Assembly: GCA_016550415.1 (NCBI GenBank)
Contig: JABXGU010000837.1
Coordinates: 1-9,330 of the forward strand
From: an archaeon
GTDB lineage: Archaea > Asgardarchaeota > Hermodarchaeia > Hermodarchaeales > Hermodarchaeaceae
Direction of reading: 5' to 3'
Length of the DNA stretch: 9,330 nucleotides
Shown one piece after another: positions 5,762-9,330 of this stretch. The position numbers and the translations under genes are program-made. Under the pieces are notes generated by a model. The model had not been told where the DNA came from and made no database searches. It saw only the letters and a program-made list of their open reading frames with translations. Each line of letters begins with the position of its first letter. Position 1 is the stretch's first letter.

Positions 5762-7042
5762 GTGCGGACCAAAGTGCAAATCGGACTTGCCTCATTCCAA
5801 TTCATGATAAATGGTCGCCGGGCAATTTTCTATACTTTCCTCACTCTTTTCATGGTAGAAAATCTTGGTGCAAACTTCATTGAAGTTGGTCTAGTCATTA
5901 CTTTGCCAATGTTTATCAATAGCACTATGCAAGCCTTAGTGTGGGGACGTTTGAGTGACCGAATAAAACGACGCCGCCTTCTAATGATAATTGGAGAAAC
6001 CTCTGCGGGTATAGGATATCTTCTCCTTTGGACATCGATATCCATCTGGAATATCATTTTAGGTTTAACATTAATCGAAGCGATTTGGTCAATGTCAAAT
6101 ACAGGATGGGCTGCTCTTTTTGCTGACTTGACCAAGCCCCAAGAACGATCAACCTTGATGGGACGGATTAATTCCCTGGGTGTTATCGGACGCTTGGTAG
6201 GTTTAACTTCAATTGGTATTCTCTATGATTATCCTACACCAAGCGCTGGCTTTCATTTCGCCTTCCCTATTGCCGCCTTAATTATGTTCATCAGTGTAAT
6301 CACCCTTGTCATTTTAGTCCCAGAAACAAAGATAGATTCAAAAATTCAGGAACCAGTAGCCGCATCCACAGCCAAAATCGCATCAGACAAACTACCCTCA
6401 AGTTACAGGATACGTTTCTTCATTTTCCTAGCCTGCTGGGCGATCATCACAATTAGTTGGACTTGCTACAATTCACTGTTCACTGTATTTCTACGGAATA
6501 GCCTTAACTTGACATCTATAGAAATTGCCTTAGTAATGAATCTGAACGCAGGAATCGGGCTTATTGCTGCCCCTGTCGCGGGGTATATGGGGGATATTCT
6601 GGGTCGTAAGTTTGTCATGTTTGAGGCATTTTTAATCCAAGCTGTCACTACCGTTCTTTACCCATTTGCAGGGAACCTACCCGCTATGTTGCTTGTAGCA
6701 ACCTTGGGAGGCATCCCTCGCCAAGTCTATTTTACTGTTGGATATGCTTTGGCCGCTGACCTTATTCCTATGCAGTCTCGTGGGCGTCTCTTTGGAGTAT
6801 ATAATGCTGTATGGACTCTCTCCTTCGGTGGTTCACCAACATTTGTTGGCGGTGTCTTTGCTTCATCAAGAGAAGCAAGCTATCTTGCTTCAGGATATTC
6901 ACCTTCCGCATCGACTATTCTGGCAATCAGTGATTTATTCTTCCTTTCCACTGGCATAATGGTAGTAGGAGCAGCACTCTTCATGATTGGTGTTAAAGAA
7001 ACAAAGAATGAGAACTTGATGGAAAAAACATCAAACACTTGA
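5762..7042 (+). CDS. Major facilitator superfamily transporter, 12 predicted membrane helices
   Basis: It is a secondary transporter in the cytoplasmic membrane, probably proton- or solute-coupled; the substrate is unknown. The 426 residues form two six-helix halves (roughly 10-187 and 216-411) joined by a hydrophilic loop (188-215). The MFS motif A appears at the expected loop between helices 2 and 3 (GRLSDRIKRRRL, 62-73). It appears again between helices 8 and 9 (GYMGDILGRKF, 274-284). VPETK after helix 6 and a KETK tail after helix 12 are also typical. The pattern resembles multidrug or sugar-efflux-like MFS proteins, but no substrate-specific motif can be named. The gene starts with GTG and is divergent from the peptidase gene. 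The LysE-family gene follows 169 bases later on the same strand with its own candidate promoter, so co-transcription is uncertain. Confidence 0.93.
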   Translation: MRTKVQIGLASFQFMINGRRAIFYTFLTLFMVENLGANFIEVGLVITLPMFINSTMQALVWGRLSDRIKRRRLLMIIGETSAGIGYLLLWTSISIWNIILGLTLIEAIWSMSNTGWAALFADLTKPQERSTLMGRINSLGVIGRLVGLTSIGILYDYPTPSAGFHFAFPIAALIMFISVITLVILVPETKIDSKIQEPVAASTAKIASDKLPSSYRIRFFIFLACWAIITISWTCYNSLFTVFLRNSLNLTSIEIALVMNLNAGIGLIAAPVAGYMGDILGRKFVMFEAFLIQAVTTVLYPFAGNLPAMLLVATLGGIPRQVYFTVGYALAADLIPMQSRGRLFGVYNAVWTLSFGGSPTFVGGVFASSREASYLASGYSPSASTILAISDLFFLSTGIMVVGAALFMIGVKETKNENLMEKTSNT

Positions 7043-7080
7043 AACCAATCTTTACCACTAAATTCTTCACACTATTAACG

Positions 7081-7159
7081 CTTGACTTCAATTGCTTGAA
7101 TTTACATTTAGAATCCTTTCACTTGACTAGCAATTATAGAAATACAGTTGACTTATAAT
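7081..7159 (+). promoter_or_regulatory. Triple TTGACT direct repeat and candidate TATA box upstream of the LysE-family gene
   Basis: TTGACT occurs at 7082-7087, 7123-7128 and 7148-7153. The first two copies extend to CTTGACT-2 bases-CAATT. The last runs straight into TTATAAT (7153-7159), the best TATA-like box. Initiation near 7180 would give a leader of about 30 bases. The repeats could be binding sites for a regulator; their spacings (41 and 25 bases) are not equal, so this is tentative. The bacterial -35/-10 arrangement does not fit the spacing. Confidence 0.3.
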
Positions 7160-7199
7160 GTCCTCTTAATACATTCTCGTAATCCTCACACGCTACACT

Positions 7200-7204
7200 G
7201 GAAG
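7200..7204 (+). promoter_or_regulatory. Weak ribosome binding site of the LysE-family gene
   Basis: GGAAG stands 7 bases before ATG at 7212. It is a partial match only. The start is also supported by the protein: the first helix and the APGP motif fall where LysE-family proteins have them. Confidence 0.5.
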
Positions 7205-7211
7205 ATACCAT

Positions 7212-7865
7212 ATGAGTGCTATTCTCCTTTTCTTGTTATCAGTTATTCTCATTACAATGAGTGGTGCTCTAGCACCTGGACCTCTTCTATTTACCAACCT
7301 GTCAAATGCGAATCGCTGGGGATGGAAAGGAGGCTTATGGCTTTCTATTGGTCACACTCTAATTGAACTTCCATTAATCCTGCTAATTTCTGTTGGGCTG
7401 CATTATTTCATAGACAATATTTTACTCCAAGGTTTGACAGCTGCCATAGGGGGAGGAATATTACTCATCTTTGCAGGCTTACAGATAAACGATTTGCGGC
7501 AAACAAAGGAAGAGGACCTACTAGAATCATCTCTTCAAGGTAAATCACCCAGGCACCCTTTGATAGCAGGACTCATATTTTCTGGATTAAACCCATACTT
7601 CCTTATTTGGTGGCTCACTGTTGGTGCGAAGCTCATCCTAGATGCGCTACTCATCGCTGCTTTAACTGGTGTTTTTGTCGTGTTCCTATCTCACGTTTGG
7701 ATGGACTACGCTTGGCTTACAGGTACCGCATGGCTAACCAACAAGGGAACCAATCTAGTAGGGACAAAAGGATACAGAGCACTGATGCTAGTCTTCACGG
7801 TTGCCCTTATCTACTACGGACTTGTATTCTGCTGGAGTGCTGTTCTCATCAGTTCAACACTGTAA
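7212..7865 (+). CDS. LysE/RhtB-family amino-acid exporter
   Basis: It is a small integral membrane exporter of the LysE superfamily; known members expel amino acids such as lysine, threonine, homoserine or leucine. The 217 residues (usual length about 200-220) give six hydrophobic segments at roughly 2-22, 40-62, 72-91, 117-138, 142-165 and 187-212. The family signature APGP is at residues 21-24, after helix 1. It is followed by the glycine-rich GWKGGLWLSIGH segment (37-48). The second signature, GLNPYFLIWW (125-134), begins the second half, after the charged loop 94-115. NP followed by aromatic residues is common in archaeal members. Its substrate cannot be read from the sequence. The stop codon lies 6 bases from the end of the convergent hydantoinase gene. 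The MFS gene upstream is on the same strand but separated by 169 bases holding its own promoter candidate. Confidence 0.9.
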   Translation: MSAILLFLLSVILITMSGALAPGPLLFTNLSNANRWGWKGGLWLSIGHTLIELPLILLISVGLHYFIDNILLQGLTAAIGGGILLIFAGLQINDLRQTKEEDLLESSLQGKSPRHPLIAGLIFSGLNPYFLIWWLTVGAKLILDALLIAALTGVFVVFLSHVWMDYAWLTGTAWLTNKGTNLVGTKGYRALMLVFTVALIYYGLVFCWSAVLISSTL

Positions 7866-7871
7866 TTAGAC

Positions 7872-9330
7872 CTATGAGGTTGTTGACCTTCGTGGCGATG
7901 ACTTGTTTTGTTTTACTGGTTTACCAAAACCTCCGCCTCCTGGGGTCTGGATACTTATTACATCGCCACGATGAGTTGTAATTGAGACTTTGCTGGGAAG
8001 TGGCTCCCATCTATTATTATGCCATATCCCGTTTGTGCCACGGTAACCTGCCTTGCCTCCCTGTAGTCCCCACGGGGCGAGGTGGCGTCTGTCGCTTTGA
8101 ATGGAGACCATAGCTTGATCTGTTAGGATTTCAATGTCTCGCTGAATCCCATAGCCTCCCCGATAGCGTCCTAGTCCGCCGCTATTAGGAATTAATTTGT
8201 AGCATCTAACTCGCAATGGGTAGGTGGTTTCCAGGGCTTCGATTGGTGTATTTGCTGTGTTAGTCATGTGGCTGTGAATCCCGTCGATGCCATCTGCATT
8301 GGGTCGTGCACCAAGTCCTCCTCCAATGGTTTCATAGAATGCGAAGGAACGATGGCTCTTTGGGAATAGACCACCGATCGTTAGGTTATTCATTGTGCCT
8401 TGGCTAGCAGCAGGAATCCGGTCAGGTAAAGCTTGGGCAAGAGCACCAAAAAGGACATCGACGATACGTTGAGAAGTTTCTACATTACCTGCAGATACAG
8501 CAGCAGGAGGAGCAGGGTTCAATAAGGATCCAAGAGGAGCTTTAACTTTGAGTGGTTCATAACAGCCTGCATTTGCTGGGATGGTAGGATCTGTAACACA
8601 GCGTAACACATAGTAACAAGTGGATAGAGTTACTGCATATGTTGCATTCACATTGCCTTGGGTTTGGGGGACTGTATTTGAAAAATCGAATATGACTTTT
8701 CTTTTTGAAAGAGTAACTATTACAGATATTTTGACAGGCTCATCTGTTATGCCATCATTGTCTAGGTAATCGGTGAAGGAATAATCTCCAATAGGCATCT
8801 TTGAAATTTCTTTGAGCATACGTTTCCGAGAATATGAAAGTAAATCCTGAAGGAAGGTGGTAACTGCCAAAGTTCCGTACTTCATGACTATGGACTGAAA
8901 ACGGTTGATGCCTGTTGTATTAGCTGCTAGCTGAGCTCGGAGATCACCTTGTCGTTCATCTGGTGTCCGTACATTCGCTAGAAGAAGCCGCCAAAATCCT
9001 CTGTTAAGCGTTCCTTCGTCTACCAGTTTTGTAGGTGGGATCCGCAATCCTTCTTGGAATATTTCTGTTGAGTCTCCAGGCATGGAGCCTGGCACCTTGC
9101 CACCTATATCAGCATGATGTGCCCTATTTGCCACAAAGCCTGACAAAGTTTTGTTCTTTATGACTGGTGCAATCATAGTGATGTCGGGAAGATGTGTGCC
9201 GCCTTCGTAGGGATCGTTTAGGATAACTACATCCTTCTCATTCCATTCGTCTGGAGGTAATTGTTCAAGTGCTGCTTTTACTGATTCTGGCATTGCACCT
9301 AGATGAACAGGAATGTGTTCTGCTTGGCTT
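7872..9330 (-). CDS. hyuB: Hydantoinase B/oxoprolinase family protein (HyuB type), N-terminus outside window
   Basis: HyuB-type proteins pair with HyuA to hydrolyse N-methylhydantoin, 5-oxoproline or related cyclic amides with ATP; the family also includes carboxylase subunits for acetone and acetophenone. The visible frame continues without a stop past the Met codon at 9293 to the edge and reads SQAEHIPVHLGAMPES, the usual HyuB sequence about 60 residues from the start. The gene is therefore cut by the window and 9293 is not its start. Counting from 9293, conserved blocks are NDPYEGGTHLPD (26-37), NRAHHADIGG (56-65), GNVETSQRIVDV (269-280), PAASQGTMNNLT (294-305), YETIGGGLGARP (320-331), HMTNTANTPIEALE (342-355), SGGLGRYRGGYG (371-382) and TPGGGGFGKP (450-459). 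About 485 residues are visible of a usual 510-580. A partner hyuA would be expected just beyond the right edge. Family certain, substrate open. Confidence 0.95.
   Translation of the reverse strand, partial: SQAEHIPVHLGAMPESVKAALEQLPPDEWNEKDVVILNDPYEGGTHLPDITMIAPVIKNKTLSGFVANRAHHADIGGKVPGSMPGDSTEIFQEGLRIPPTKLVDEGTLNRGFWRLLLANVRTPDERQGDLRAQLAANTTGINRFQSIVMKYGTLAVTTFLQDLLSYSRKRMLKEISKMPIGDYSFTDYLDNDGITDEPVKISVIVTLSKRKVIFDFSNTVPQTQGNVNATYAVTLSTCYYVLRCVTDPTIPANAGCYEPLKVKAPLGSLLNPAPPAAVSAGNVETSQRIVDVLFGALAQALPDRIPAASQGTMNNLTIGGLFPKSHRSFAFYETIGGGLGARPNADGIDGIHSHMTNTANTPIEALETTYPLRVRCYKLIPNSGGLGRYRGGYGIQRDIEILTDQAMVSIQSDRRHLAPWGLQGGKAGYRGTNGIWHNNRWEPLPSKVSITTHRGDVISIQTPGGGGFGKPVKQNKSSPRRSTTS

Noticed and set aside
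5668..5883. 71-residue + strand frame overlapping the MFS start
   Set aside because: It overlaps the MFS coding sequence in another frame, has no ribosome site and no recognisable domain. The MFS frame has motif and SD support.
7123..7159. Bacterial sigma70-type promoter (TTGACT with TATAAT)
   Set aside because: The TTGACT copies are either directly adjacent to TATAAT or 25 bases away, not about 17. The genes look archaeal, so a TATA/BRE reading fits better.
7607..7981. 124-residue + strand frame spanning the LysE and hydantoinase ends
   Set aside because: It is an alternate frame over two well supported genes, with odd Cys/Arg-rich composition and no SD.
1..9330. CRISPR array, insertion sequence, integrase or defence island
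   Set aside because: No regularly spaced repeats, transposase motifs, terminal inverted repeats or defence-type domains were seen on either strand.

Overview
The window looks like chromosomal DNA of an uncultivated archaeon. The base composition is moderate to AT-rich. Starts include TTG and GTG placed behind GAGGTG- or GGGAG-type Shine-Dalgarno sites, and TATA-like boxes sit at plausible distances upstream. The 3-hydroxyacyl-CoA dehydrogenase has the duplicated C-terminal domain seen in archaeal versions. A secreted C25-type protease carries thrombospondin-3-like calcium repeats, a membrane helix and an RRRRK tail. Together these point to an archaeon, and an Asgard (Thorarchaeota-like) lineage is my best guess. 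That placement is inference; there is no rRNA or marker gene here.

Layout, left to right: (1) a large unrecognised + strand protein, cut by the left edge because its frame is open to base 1, with one C-terminal hydrophobic anchor (to 2339). (2) A + strand 3-hydroxyacyl-CoA dehydrogenase with a TTG start (2409-3605). (3) A 246-base gap with no convincing gene, between convergent 3' ends. (4) A - strand membrane-anchored gingipain-like protease (3852-5549). (5) A divergent promoter region with a perfect 10-bp palindrome. (6) A + strand MFS transporter with a GTG start (5762-7042). (7) A + strand LysE/RhtB-family exporter (7212-7865). (8) A - strand hydantoinase B/oxoprolinase subunit cut by the right edge (7872 to beyond 9330), whose stop lies only 6 bases from the LysE stop.

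There is no obvious multi-gene operon. Every + strand gene has its own gap and candidate promoter. A loose theme is handling of peptides and amino-acid derivatives: surface proteolysis, two exporters or transporters and a hydantoinase/oxoprolinase. The dehydrogenase belongs to acyl-CoA metabolism. I did not find a CRISPR array, tRNA, rRNA, insertion sequence or defence cassette. The least explained items are the large anchored protein, with a possible internal duplication, and several promoter-proximal palindromes or repeats.
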